From CAYMZZ01 sp047600605 (lineage in GTDB: Bacteria > Bacteroidota > Bacteroidia > Chitinophagales > Chitinophagaceae), in the NCBI GenBank assembly GCA_047600605.1, contig JASGKK010000003.1, positions 186,001 to 250,000 of the forward strand: a stretch of DNA of 64,000 nucleotides. The letters are read 5' to 3'. Position 1 is the first letter of the stretch, and each line of letters begins with the position of its first letter. Below, one piece after another: positions 1 through 7,382 of this stretch. The notes below the pieces were generated by a model that had not been told where the DNA came from, did no database searches, and saw only the letters and a program-made list of their open reading frames with translations. The position numbers and the translations under genes were made by a program.

Positions 1-17
1 GGGTTGGTTGCCAGCTA

Positions 18-701
18 CTATACCCAGTTGTTTTTATGTGCCAGTGTGATCACCTGCGCCCGTGAATTGACATGCAGTTTATCATAAATATTTGCGATGT
101 GTTTACGCACCGTAAGTACACTGAGTTGTAGCTCTGAAGCTATACGTTTGGCATCCCAGCCATTGACCATGTGCTGCAGAATTTCTTTTTCCCGTTCTGT
201 AATATTCAGTGGCATCTGCGGCGAACCGCTTCGCTGCAGTTCGACCGGATCAGTAGTGCGGCTTAACATCTGCAGGGCTTTGCGGGCAATGGCCGGACTC
301 ATGGGGGCACCGCCGGTTTCGAGCACGTTTACAATAGCATCTTCCAGCACCGATGCGGGTTCATGCTTAAGCAAATATCCCGATGCACCTGCTTTAATGG
401 CTTCGAAGATCTTTTCATCGTCATCAAAAACAGTGAGTACAATGAAATGCACCTGCGGATAAAGCGATTTGGCGATGCGGATGGTTTCAATACCATCCAT
501 TGCCGGCATTTGCAGATCCATGAATACGACCTGTGGCAACTGAACATGCGGCAACCCTTTAAGCTCTTCGAGGCACTCACTGCCATTGGCGGCAGTAAAT
601 ACCAGTTGCAGATTGCCCGATACTTTTATTTTCTGTAAAAAAGTATTCCGGTTTACGGCATTGTCTTCTGCCATTGCTATCCTGAACTGCATAGGCTTCA
701 A
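18..701 (-). CDS. NarL/FixJ-family response regulator
   Basis: Two-component response regulator, 227 aa. The N-terminal receiver domain (about residues 5-125) shows the acidic pair E12/D13, the phospho-acceptor D62 in VVFMDLQMP, and the conserved T in IVLTVFDDD. The C-terminal LuxR-type helix-turn-helix (about 163-222) contains NITEREKEIL and LTVRKHIANIYDKL. It lies 31 nt downstream of the histidine kinase gene on the same strand, so the two are almost certainly a cognate pair and probably cotranscribed. The kinase dimerisation type (HisKA_3) is the usual partner of NarL-type regulators. The target genes are not evident from the window. The gene ends 17 nt inside the left edge and is complete. 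Confidence 0.93.
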   Translation of the reverse strand: MKPMQFRIAMAEDNAVNRNTFLQKIKVSGNLQLVFTAANGSECLEELKGLPHVQLPQVVFMDLQMPAMDGIETIRIAKSLYPQVHFIVLTVFDDDEKIFEAIKAGASGYLLKHEPASVLEDAIVNVLETGGAPMSPAIARKALQMLSRTTDPVELQRSGSPQMPLNITEREKEILQHMVNGWDAKRIASELQLSVLTVRKHIANIYDKLHVNSRAQVITLAHKNNWV

Positions 702-732
702 ATTTGAGGTATTTCGGACCTGTAGGAAATAA

Positions 733-2706
733 TCAAATTGTAGTAGGGCCTATCACTACGGTAGTGCCGGAAGGTATGGCGGGTTTCCAGCCTACCAGCC
801 ATCCGCCGTTAGCTGCCCGGTTGCGCATATTCTCCATTCCGTTGCCCCCGGCAGTTAATTTACTATTTTCTGTCCAGATACCCCGGCCATTATCGGTGAT
901 TGTTATTTGCCAGTTGTCCGTTGCTTCAATATGTATCCGTACCCGGTTGCCCCCGCTGTGACGTACGGCATTTACCAGCGCCTCCTGTACAATCCGGTAC
1001 AGATGAAAGGCCTGCGTAGGTGGCAAGGCTATATCCTGCGATATATTCTCGGTCACATCTATTTCTATCTGGGGATAGCTGGGTGTAATCCGTTTTACGA
1101 GAATTTTTAACCGGTCGCTGATAGCAGTAAGTGTAAGGGCTTCTTTATTAAGCGCCCATATGGTATCGCCCAATTGCGACACAATGGCCCTGGAGTTATT
1201 GTGCAATTCGTGCAATGCTATTATCTCCTGGTCATTGCGCCCTTCGGTATGGATCACATCCAGGTTAGAAGCAATAGAGGCGGCATAGGCACCCAGGTTG
1301 TCGTGCAGGTCGGCCGCTATCCGTTTACGTTCGTTTTCCTCTGCTGTGGCCACAGCTTTCTGCGCCATATCCTTTTCCTTATCCAGCATAAGGCGCACTT
1401 TCAATTTTTCGCGGCGGCGATAACTTTCAAAAAGGATGAGGGCCACTACTGCCACAAAGATCACTGCTGCTACGGTGAGATAAAAAAGGTTGTTCTTTCG
1501 GGTAAGATCCAGTTTCTGCTGTATGATCAGGTTCTCCTTTTTTTGTACTTCGTATTTGGTCTGCACCTCGGCAATAGCCTGGGCCGAATTGGCGAGATAA
1601 AAAGAGTCCTTTGCACTGATAATACGTTCCAGTGTTTCCTGATATAATGAATCCCTGCCTGCATATTTATAGGCGCGGGCAAGAGCCTGATAGTAATCGA
1701 GGCGGAGGTTTACGTTGTTGGCAAATATCCGGCCGACCGGTTGAGAAGAGTCAGCGACATTGCCCCGGAGAAGAGCCTGCTGGCATAGTTCAATGGCCTT
1801 GTCGGCCTGCCCGGTTTCGAGGTAGAAATCAACGAGAGCCAGGTTATCATCGAGCCACATAGCGCCATCATTGGTCTGGCGACGCACATCGATCATTTGC
1901 CGCAAGGCCGTTTCTGCCTTGTCAAACTCTTTTTTACGGATATAGATAGAGGACTGGCGTTGCAGGGCATGCGCCAGATTGGACAGGTTTTGCTCTTTAC
2001 TAAACAGCCCCACTCCTTTGCGGATATAATACTCGGCAGAGTCAAGTTTTTCGAGTTGCAGATAGGCATCGGCCATATTGGTATAGATGGCAGCCAGTAC
2101 TGGTTCATAACGCAGGTCGTGGGTATTATAGATCAATGCCCGCTGCAGCCAGGTAAGCGCTACACGCGGAGCACTTCGTTGCAGGGCTACTGAGCCAATG
2201 GTATTGATATTGGCGCCAATAGTGAGTGTATCGCGGTATTTTTCGGCTTCATTGACCAGTTTGTAGAGTACGGTCAATGCATCGGAATAGCGCAACTGAC
2301 CACCCAGGTATAGCGCTTTTTGTCGCTCGAGTTTAAATTTGAGATCGCGGATACTGTTATCTTCTGTGCGCAGGGTTTTGATTACGGGCTCTATGACTGC
2401 AAGGGCCGTGTCGATCCAGCCCCAGCGATAATGCATATTGGCAATAGCCAGTTCTGCCAGCACCCGGTCGCGCTGGTCTCCTACCCTGGCCGCCAGCCGA
2501 CGGGCATAGTTTGCATAATATTCCAGTGTATCGCGATGCAGGCTACGGCTTTCTTCACAAAGCTGTAGGATGGCTTTTAGTTTTCCCTGGTCTGTAGACT
2601 GTGTCCGGATCTGTTGTTTCAGGCTATTGATAATACGGGTCTGGGCTATGCCGGGAGCCAGCCATAAACCAGAGATGATCAGGAGGAAAAGAGTAGCCTT
2701 TTTCAC
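733..2706 (-). CDS. TPR-containing sensor histidine kinase (HisKA_3 / HATPase)
   Basis: Membrane sensor kinase. The reading frame opens at a TTG (2715), but that codon overlaps a TATATTTG -7-like box, so I prefer the GTG at 2706, which begins directly with MKKATLFLLII. Order of parts (numbered from the TTG): signal peptide to about residue 24, periplasmic alpha-helical TPR-like array (about 30-380), one membrane helix (NNLFYLTVAAVIFVAVVALILF, about 408-430), short coiled coil, HisKA_3 with the phospho-accepting H471 in ADLHDNLG, and an HATPase domain with N-box N582 (VQEALVNAV) and G-box DNGRG near 608. Known for this class: it phosphorylates the adjacent NarL regulator. The signal sensed is unknown. 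Confidence 0.9.
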   Translation of the reverse strand: MKKATLFLLIISGLWLAPGIAQTRIINSLKQQIRTQSTDQGKLKAILQLCEESRSLHRDTLEYYANYARRLAARVGDQRDRVLAELAIANMHYRWGWIDTALAVIEPVIKTLRTEDNSIRDLKFKLERQKALYLGGQLRYSDALTVLYKLVNEAEKYRDTLTIGANINTIGSVALQRSAPRVALTWLQRALIYNTHDLRYEPVLAAIYTNMADAYLQLEKLDSAEYYIRKGVGLFSKEQNLSNLAHALQRQSSIYIRKKEFDKAETALRQMIDVRRQTNDGAMWLDDNLALVDFYLETGQADKAIELCQQALLRGNVADSSQPVGRIFANNVNLRLDYYQALARAYKYAGRDSLYQETLERIISAKDSFYLANSAQAIAEVQTKYEVQKKENLIIQQKLDLTRKNNLFYLTVAAVIFVAVVALILFESYRRREKLKVRLMLDKEKDMAQKAVATAEENERKRIAADLHDNLGAYAASIASNLDVIHTEGRNDQEIIALHELHNNSRAIVSQLGDTIWALNKEALTLTAISDRLKILVKRITPSYPQIEIDVTENISQDIALPPTQAFHLYRIVQEALVNAVRHSGGNRVRIHIEATDNWQITITDNGRGIWTENSKLTAGGNGMENMRNRAANGGWLVGWKPAIPSGTTVVIGPTTI

Positions 2707-2712
2707 TGATAC

Positions 2713-2720
2713 CAAATATA
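2713..2720 (-). promoter_or_regulatory. candidate -7 promoter box of the histidine kinase/regulator operon
   Basis: TATATTTG on the minus strand matches the Bacteroidota -7 consensus TAnnTTTG. No clear TTTG -33 element is seen at the right spacing. If used, the transcript would begin about 3 nt before the GTG at 2706, giving an almost leaderless mRNA. Confidence 0.4.
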
Positions 2721-2783
2721 TTCATTGGCAGCTGGTTTTTTGACAGTGAGTGGCCGGTGACTACAAATTGAGTAGTTTCCGCT

Positions 2784-2817
2784 AAAACAAAAAGGCCATC
2801 CGTTGTGACGGATGGCC
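2784..2817 (-). terminator. intrinsic terminator of the rplM-rpsI-rpsB-tsf operon
   Basis: A perfect 10-bp stem (GGCCATCCGT / ACGGATGGCC, 4-nt loop) at 2794-2817 is followed on the minus strand by TTTTTGTTTT. It lies 22 nt after the tsf stop codon. Confidence 0.92.
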
Positions 2818-2839
2818 CTGGAAATATTTGCCTGCCGGG

Positions 2840-3676
2840 TTAGCCCAGTGCTACGCGTTTGAAAGCGGTAACCTGTACATCGCCGGATTGTTTGAGGTAT
2901 TCACCCACTGTTTTGCCGGCATCTTTTACAAAAGCCTGTGCAGTGAGGGTATTTTCTTTGAAGAATGCACCCAGTTTGCCTTCAGCAATTTTGGCCAGCA
3001 TTTCGTCTGGTTTGCCTGCCATTTTGGGATCTTGCTTCATTACGTCTACGATGATGGCTTTTTCACGCTCTACCACATCGGCAGGTACGCTGCTGGCGTC
3101 AACCGCTACGGGGTTGAGGGCTGCGATCTGCATGGCTATATCTTTACCGGCTTCAGCAGCATCTTTATTAAGACCTACCAGCACACCGATACGATAAGCT
3201 CCGTGGATATAAGAAGCCACATAAGGTGCATCTACTCTTTCAAACTTGGTGATACCGATCTTTTCACCGATAGCAGCCAGTTTGTCGTTGATAAGGTCAG
3301 CAACTTTTGTACCGTCTACGATAGTATTGCTGAGCTCTTCTGCAGAGTTTACATTATTAGCGATGGCCGCATCGGCAATGCTTTGAGCAAAGGCGATGAA
3401 GTCAGCATTTTTAGAAACGAAATCTGTTTCGCAGCTGATGCAAACCACGATACCGCTTTTGTTGTCGGCAGTAGTCTGAGCGATCACCACACCTTCTTTC
3501 GCTTCACGGTCGCTTCTTTTAGCTGCTACTTTCTGGCCTTGCTTACGCAGCCAGTCAATGGCGGCTTCGAAATCGCCATTGGTTTCTGTAAGAGCTTTAC
3601 GGCAGTCCATCATGCCGGCACCAGTAGCCTGGCGCAGTCTGTTGATATCCTGAGCACTGATTGTTACAGTTGACAT
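2840..3676 (-). CDS. tsf: translation elongation factor Ts
   Basis: Nucleotide exchange factor that regenerates EF-Tu-GTP; cytoplasmic, 278 aa, typical bacterial length. The N-terminal UBA-like domain carries the signature RLRQATGAGMMDCRKAL (about residues 13-30), followed by the dimerisation/core domains with CETDFVSKN. It is the last gene of the r-protein operon, 99 nt after rpsB, and is followed by a strong terminator. Start ATG at 3676 gives MSTVTISAQDINRLR, which is normal for the family. Confidence 0.97.
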   Translation of the reverse strand: MSTVTISAQDINRLRQATGAGMMDCRKALTETNGDFEAAIDWLRKQGQKVAAKRSDREAKEGVVIAQTTADNKSGIVVCISCETDFVSKNADFIAFAQSIADAAIANNVNSAEELSNTIVDGTKVADLINDKLAAIGEKIGITKFERVDAPYVASYIHGAYRIGVLVGLNKDAAEAGKDIAMQIAALNPVAVDASSVPADVVEREKAIIVDVMKQDPKMAGKPDEMLAKIAEGKLGAFFKENTLTAQAFVKDAGKTVGEYLKQSGDVQVTAFKRVALG

Positions 3677-3775
3677 ATTCGTTCGTTTAAGATAAAAATG
3701 AAAAATGGAAAGCGGGTCTTCTGCTTACCGGTTTCACTATTCATGAAAGCGGTACATCACAGTAGGCCTTGTTCC

Positions 3776-4672
3776 TTATCTTCTGCCACCGGGGGCACCA
3801 CCACCGGGAGTACGGCGACGTTGGCCACCACCACCCTGTCCACCACCAGTACCCGGACCACGACCACCGCGGCCACGGCCACCGCGACCACCTTCAGCCT
3901 GAGCTTCAGCTTCGAGGCGGGCAGCGCGTTTTTCTTTTTCGTCATCAGCGTTATCGTCGCTGTCTTCATCTTTGGCAGCCTGACGCTCAGCCAGACCTTC
4001 AGCGATTGCAGCAGCCAGATAGTTAACGATGATAGCGATAGACTTGGTAGCGTCGTCGTTGCCGGGGATAGCGAAGTCAACTTTATTGGGATCGCAGTTG
4101 GTATCAACCACACCAAAAGTTGAAATACCCAGGCGTTTGGCTTCAGCCAGAGCGATGTGCTCATGACCGATATCTACCAGGAAAAGAGCGGCGGGTACAC
4201 GACCCAGTTGAGCGATACCACCCAGTACCTTCTCCATTTTATCTTTATCGCGGGAAAGCGTGAGACGCTCTTTTTTAGTGATGCTGTCGAAAGAACCATC
4301 GCCCAGCATTTTCTCGATGCTTTGCATCTTCTTCACGCTCTTACGAACGGTGTTGAAGTTGGTCAGCATACCACCCAGCCAACGTTCTGTAACATAAGGC
4401 ATGTTTACACGTTTGGCGCACTCGCTCACGATATCCTTAGCTTGCTTTTTTGTACCTACGAAGAGGATTTTTTTACCGCTACGGGCAATTTGCTTCAGTG
4501 CGGCAGCAGTTTCCTGCAGGCATTCAACGGTCTTGTTCAGATCGATGATATGGATACCTTTCTTTTCAGCAAAGATGTAAGGCAACATCTTGGGGTTCCA
4601 TTTCTTTTTGAGGTGACCGAAATGAACACCAGCTTCCAGCAGTTGCTGTTGTAAGGATGTATTATTTTCCAT
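3776..4672 (-). CDS. rpsB: 30S ribosomal protein S2 with RGG-rich C-terminal tail
   Basis: Ribosomal protein S2, 298 aa, against about 230-260 aa for most bacterial S2. The conserved body (residues 1 to about 228) includes GVHFGHLKKKWNPKM, FVGTKKQAKDIV and WLGGMLTNF. After the usual end the protein continues with an acidic/charged linker (KDEDSDDNADDEKEK) and then about 40 residues dominated by R and G (GGRGGRGRGGRG, GQRRRTPGG). The tail is in frame with no sign of frameshift. It sits between rpsI (86 nt upstream) and tsf (99 nt downstream), the standard rpsB-tsf order. The RG-rich tail may bind RNA, but that is inference. Confidence 0.97.
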   Translation of the reverse strand: MENNTSLQQQLLEAGVHFGHLKKKWNPKMLPYIFAEKKGIHIIDLNKTVECLQETAAALKQIARSGKKILFVGTKKQAKDIVSECAKRVNMPYVTERWLGGMLTNFNTVRKSVKKMQSIEKMLGDGSFDSITKKERLTLSRDKDKMEKVLGGIAQLGRVPAALFLVDIGHEHIALAEAKRLGISTFGVVDTNCDPNKVDFAIPGNDDATKSIAIIVNYLAAAIAEGLAERQAAKDEDSDDNADDEKEKRAARLEAEAQAEGGRGGRGRGGRGPGTGGGQGGGGQRRRTPGGGAPGGRR

Positions 4673-4758
4673 TGTCTGTTGTTATTATTAGTTGATGATT
4701 GAACCGGGTGGTAAACCAGGCCAGCAGCCTGACAATCCAAACCGGCAGAACAAAGCCA

Positions 4759-5148
4759 TTAGCGTTTGCTGAACTGATAGCTCCTTCTCGCTTTCTTGTG
4801 ACCGAATTTCTTTCTTTCCACAGAACGAGGGTCGCGTTTCAGCAGACCGGCGGCTTTCAGTGCAGGGCGAAACTCAGGATTGAGATCAACCAGTACACGT
4901 GAGATGCCCAGCATGGCAGCTTCAGCCTGGCCTTTAATACCACCACCAGCAGCATTGATCTTAACGTCAAATTTGCCAACAGCATCGATGGTTTTAAAGG
5001 GGCGCTCTACCTGATTTTGCAGGTATACCAGCGGAAAATATACTTTGTAGTCTTTGTCGTTTACAGTGATCTTGCCGTCTCCTTTGCTCAGGAAAACGCG
5101 GGTCACCGCTTCTTTCCGACGTCCTACGCCATTTTTTTGCTTTTCCAT
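4759..5148 (-). CDS. rpsI: 30S ribosomal protein S9
   Basis: Ribosomal protein S9, 129 aa, normal length. Signature GGGIKGQAEA in the middle and the conserved basic C-terminus RRSYQFSKR, whose tail reaches the P-site tRNA in known ribosome structures. It is the second gene of the operon, 66 nt after rplM, the near-universal rplM-rpsI pairing. Confidence 0.97.
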   Translation of the reverse strand: MEKQKNGVGRRKEAVTRVFLSKGDGKITVNDKDYKVYFPLVYLQNQVERPFKTIDAVGKFDVKINAAGGGIKGQAEAAMLGISRVLVDLNPEFRPALKAAGLLKRDPRSVERKKFGHKKARRSYQFSKR

Positions 5149-5214
5149 TTATGTTATTTTGTAGAATGTAAAAATTGAGGCTCATACCCGGACAACCCGG
5201 ATACCGATGCCGGT

Positions 5215-5658
5215 TTAGAATTTCAGCTCCTTGGGTTGTTGTGCAGTATGCGGATGCTCAGCACCTACATACACAAATAACTTTTTGTACATCTTGCGGC
5301 CCAGTCTGTTTTTAGGCAGCATACCCTTTACAGCACGCTCGATTACCACTTCAGGACGACGTTTCAGCAGATTGCTGGCTGTTTCTTCTTTCAGACCACC
5401 AGGATAACCGGTGAAATGGTCATATACTTTCTGGTCCAGCTTGTTACCTGTAAGTACAACTTTCTCACAGTTGATCACGATGATATAATCACCTGTGTCA
5501 ACGTGGGGAGTGTAAGAAGCTTTGTTTTTTCCGCGCAGAATGGCGGCAATTCTGGAGCACATACGACCTACGGTTTGATTAGTACCGTCCACAACATACC
5601 AGTTGCGCTTAACGGTAGCCTCGTTCGCATGTTTGGTAGTGAAATGTAATTTACTCAT
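5215..5658 (-). CDS. rplM: 50S ribosomal protein L13
   Basis: Ribosomal protein L13, 147 aa. The frame is open upstream to 5811, but L13 homology begins at MSKLHFTTKH, so the ATG at 5658 is chosen. The upstream stretch contains the promoter and a structured leader and is not coding. Conserved features are WYVVDGTNQTVGRMCSRIA, KNRLGRKMYKKLFVY and AEHPHTAQQP near the C-terminus. It is the first gene of the rplM-rpsI-rpsB-tsf operon. Confidence 0.97.
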   Translation of the reverse strand: MSKLHFTTKHANEATVKRNWYVVDGTNQTVGRMCSRIAAILRGKNKASYTPHVDTGDYIIVINCEKVVLTGNKLDQKVYDHFTGYPGGLKEETASNLLKRRPEVVIERAVKGMLPKNRLGRKMYKKLFVYVGAEHPHTAQQPKELKF

Positions 5659-5754
5659 TTTTAAAACTTTGTGCCGATCTATCGGCGGTTTTAGGTAATT
5701 TGACAACTGAGCTATCCCTCTATTGTCACCCTTTCCGGTTGCCCGAAATTGGGG
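5659..5754 (-). promoter_or_regulatory. structured 5' leader of rplM (candidate L13 autoregulatory leader)
   Basis: About 96 nt lie between the predicted transcription start and the L13 start codon. Two hairpins are visible: TGACAA (5701-5706) pairing with TTGTCA (5723-5728) with an inner GAG/CTC pairing, and GCCGAT/ATCGGC (5673-5686) just upstream of the start codon. A ribosomal-protein leader class for L13 in Bacteroidia has been described from comparative genomics. Membership here is inferred from position and structure only. Confidence 0.5.
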
Positions 5755-5757
5755 TCG

Positions 5758-5792
5758 CAAAGATAGCGAGGCGACTGTTGTTTTCCTACAAA
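5758..5792 (-). promoter_or_regulatory. promoter of the rplM operon
   Basis: On the minus strand a -33 TTTG (5789-5792) is separated by 23 nt from a perfect -7 box TATCTTTG (5758-5765). Transcription start is expected near 5754. Confidence 0.8.
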
Positions 5793-5875
5793 CAGGACAA
5801 GTATTTTTCATCGCACTTTTGTATTAGATTGAAAATCAATAAAAAAAATGAATGGAAAAAAAAGTCATGAAAAAG

Positions 5876-5907
5876 AGTTGGTATTTTGCCAACTACTTGT
5901 AGCTTTG
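5876..5907 (+). promoter_or_regulatory. higBA promoter with overlapping operator-like inverted repeat
   Basis: TAGCTTTG (5900-5907) matches the -7 consensus and TTG (5878-5880) sits 19 nt upstream. The inverted repeat AGTTGG (5876-5881) / CCAACT (5889-5894) covers the -33 element and the spacer, where an antitoxin repressor would bind. The HigA-type antitoxin encoded just downstream is the obvious candidate; this is inference. Confidence 0.6.
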
Positions 5908-5970
5908 TGACGGCTCTTTGTCAGGAAAATACCATAAAAGTGTGTTTATTTTCCCCATGCCAGGTCTGAT

Positions 5971-6011
5971 GTCATAAGTAGGTTGCACTTTCTTAAACCT
6001 TATTTTATGAC
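5971..6011 (+). promoter_or_regulatory. inverted repeat across the higB start codon
   Basis: GTCATAA (5971-5977) pairs with TTATGAC (6005-6011) and AGGTT (5980-5984) with AACCT (5996-6000). The ATG of higB (6007-6009) lies within the 3' arm. It may be an RNA hairpin that hides the start codon or a second operator. Confidence 0.45.
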
Positions 6012-6300
6012 AATAATATATTTGAACCGTGTGAATGAGTTTGCACAAAAACATGCGGAAACCCGCAAAAACCTGGCTACCTGGAAATGGACAGTAGAGA
6101 ATGCCAATTGGAAATCCAGTAAAGATGTGCTGTTTGATTTTCCCCGCGCACGTATGCTCGGGAAGAACATGGCCCGTTTTGAAATTGTCCATAATAAATA
6201 CCGCCTGGTAGCCTTTGTTGATTACGAAGATCAACTGGTCGAAGTGCGGTTTATTGGTACACATGCCGAATATGACCGTATAGATCCTGCCAGTATTTAA
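6007..6300 (+). CDS. higB: HigB-type mRNA interferase toxin
   Basis: Type II toxin of the HigB/RelE-like superfamily, 97 aa. The frame is open from 5983, but the ATG at 6007 (MTIIYLNRVNEF) matches the family start. The core shows LATWKWTVENANWKSSKDV, KNMARFEIVHNKYRLV and the C-terminal VEVRFIGTHAEYDRID typical of the HigB_toxin family. Known role: ribosome-dependent mRNA cleavage, neutralised by the downstream antitoxin. The gene order toxin before antitoxin is characteristic of HigBA. The antitoxin gene follows after 20 nt. Confidence 0.88.
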   Translation: MTIIYLNRVNEFAQKHAETRKNLATWKWTVENANWKSSKDVLFDFPRARMLGKNMARFEIVHNKYRLVAFVDYEDQLVEVRFIGTHAEYDRIDPASI

Positions 6301-6320
6301 ACCTTATAAACCTTCATACT

Positions 6321-6698
6321 ATGAAACAATGGTATCTCATCGAAAATGCGGATGAATATGCCGCCGCCTGCGTTCGCTACGAACAGGTACGCGAAGCTGC
6401 CAAAGGCAGTGAAGACCATCGCGAAAAAATGCTGCTTGCCCTTCTTATCAGCACTTACGAACAAAAACAATGGAATGCTCCCGATCTTGATCCTATCGAA
6501 CTGATCAAGATACGTATGGAAGAATTTGGCTACACGGCCTCAGATCTTGCCCGGGTATATGGCGATAAAGGCACGGTGAGTAAAGTGCTCCATTATAAAC
6601 AGGCCTTATCGCTTACCATGATCCGTAAGTTCAGCAATTTTCTGCGTATTCCTCCCGAAGCGCTTACCCGGGAGTACTCGCTTACAGGCCACGCCTGA
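6321..6698 (+). CDS. higA: HigA-type antitoxin, XRE helix-turn-helix
   Basis: Antitoxin and likely autorepressor, 125 aa. The C-terminal half (about residues 62-118) is an XRE-type helix-turn-helix: MEEFGYTASDLARVYGDKGTVSKVLHYKQALSLTM, ending in FLRIPPEALTREY. The N-terminal helical half would contact the toxin. It is cotranscribed with higB. The inverted repeat inside the upstream promoter is the expected binding site (inference). Confidence 0.87.
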   Translation: MKQWYLIENADEYAAACVRYEQVREAAKGSEDHREKMLLALLISTYEQKQWNAPDLDPIELIKIRMEEFGYTASDLARVYGDKGTVSKVLHYKQALSLTMIRKFSNFLRIPPEALTREYSLTGHA

Positions 6699-6716
6699 TT
6701 CTATTACAAATCACTT

Positions 6717-6746
6717 AATACAGTGCTCATATATGAGCACTGTATT
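6717..6746. promoter_or_regulatory. perfect 30-bp palindrome after higBA
   Basis: The arm AATACAGTGCTCATA is followed directly by its reverse complement. It lies 18 nt after the higA stop and 33 nt before the HD-domain gene. There is no T-run on either side, so it is a weak terminator at best. It could equally be an operator for the downstream pair of genes. Confidence 0.55.
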
Positions 6747-6779
6747 GCTTAAATTGCCGGGCTCAAATCCCCAACGATT

Positions 6780-7382
6780 ATGCTTACCCATGCTCTTGGC
6801 CGCTCCAGTTTTGGCAACCCCGCTCATACAGGCAACCTTTTGTCTTCTGAAGAAGCTTATGCATTGCTGGAAGAGTGGATTCCCAATGAACGGCTTCGCC
6901 TGCATATGAAGCAGGTAGCTGCCGTTATGAAAGCCTGGGCTCTTGAAAAAGAGCAGGCCGATGAACTCACTGCCCGTAAATGGGAACAGGCCGGCCTCCT
7001 GCATGATGCTGATTGGGAAAAATATCCCAACGATCATTGCCGGATCATCATCGAAGAGCTGGAACGCCGCCAGGTCGATCCGGATGTGATCCATTGCATT
7101 GCATCGCATGGCCCCCGGTATTTTGGTGTCGAGCCTCAAAGCAATATGGATAAGATGATCTATGCCTTTGATGAATTATCTGGTTTTATTCATGCAGCGG
7201 CCCTGGTGCGCCCCGACAGATATGAAGGGCTTGAAGTAAAAAGTGTATTGAAACGACTGAAAAGTTCCTCTTTTGCTGCGCAGGTAAGCCGCGAAGATAT
7301 TGCTGATGCCGTAGCCCGTATTGACTACAGTCTCGAAGAGCTGATCCAATTCATTATCGATCATCAACGCGGTGTGTTATGA
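6780..7382 (+). CDS. HD-domain metal-dependent phosphohydrolase-like protein
   Basis: 200 aa, HD superfamily. The motif elements are H42 in RLHMKQVA, H75-D76 in GLLHDADWEKYP, a further H in IASHGPRY and a D in YAFDELSG, consistent with a metal-binding H/HD/D set. The family includes nucleotide and small-molecule phosphohydrolases; the substrate cannot be told here. The first about 20 residues (MLTHALGRSSFGNPAHTGN) look unlike the family and the true start may be an internal codon near NLLSSEEAY. It overlaps the next gene by four bases (ATGA), so translation is coupled to the PfkB kinase. Confidence 0.75.
   Translation: MLTHALGRSSFGNPAHTGNLLSSEEAYALLEEWIPNERLRLHMKQVAAVMKAWALEKEQADELTARKWEQAGLLHDADWEKYPNDHCRIIIEELERRQVDPDVIHCIASHGPRYFGVEPQSNMDKMIYAFDELSGFIHAAALVRPDRYEGLEVKSVLKRLKSSSFAAQVSREDIADAVARIDYSLEELIQFIIDHQRGVL

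Noticed and set aside
2828..3673. 281-codon open frame opposite tsf
   Set aside because: Antisense shadow of the conserved EF-Ts gene; no recognisable domain.
3698..4164. Thr/Arg- and Val-rich frames overlapping the end of rpsB
   Set aside because: They are alternative frames of the GC-rich RGG-coding region of S2; low-complexity translations arise from that composition.
5659..5811. N-terminal extension of L13 with a CPVC motif
   Set aside because: The extra 51 codons contain the promoter (TATCTTTG) and leader hairpins, and L13 proteins begin at MSKLHF here.
6750..6780. tRNA-like GGGCTCAAATCCCC stretch
   Set aside because: No acceptor, D or anticodon arms can be formed around it; it is simply sequence preceding the HD-domain gene.
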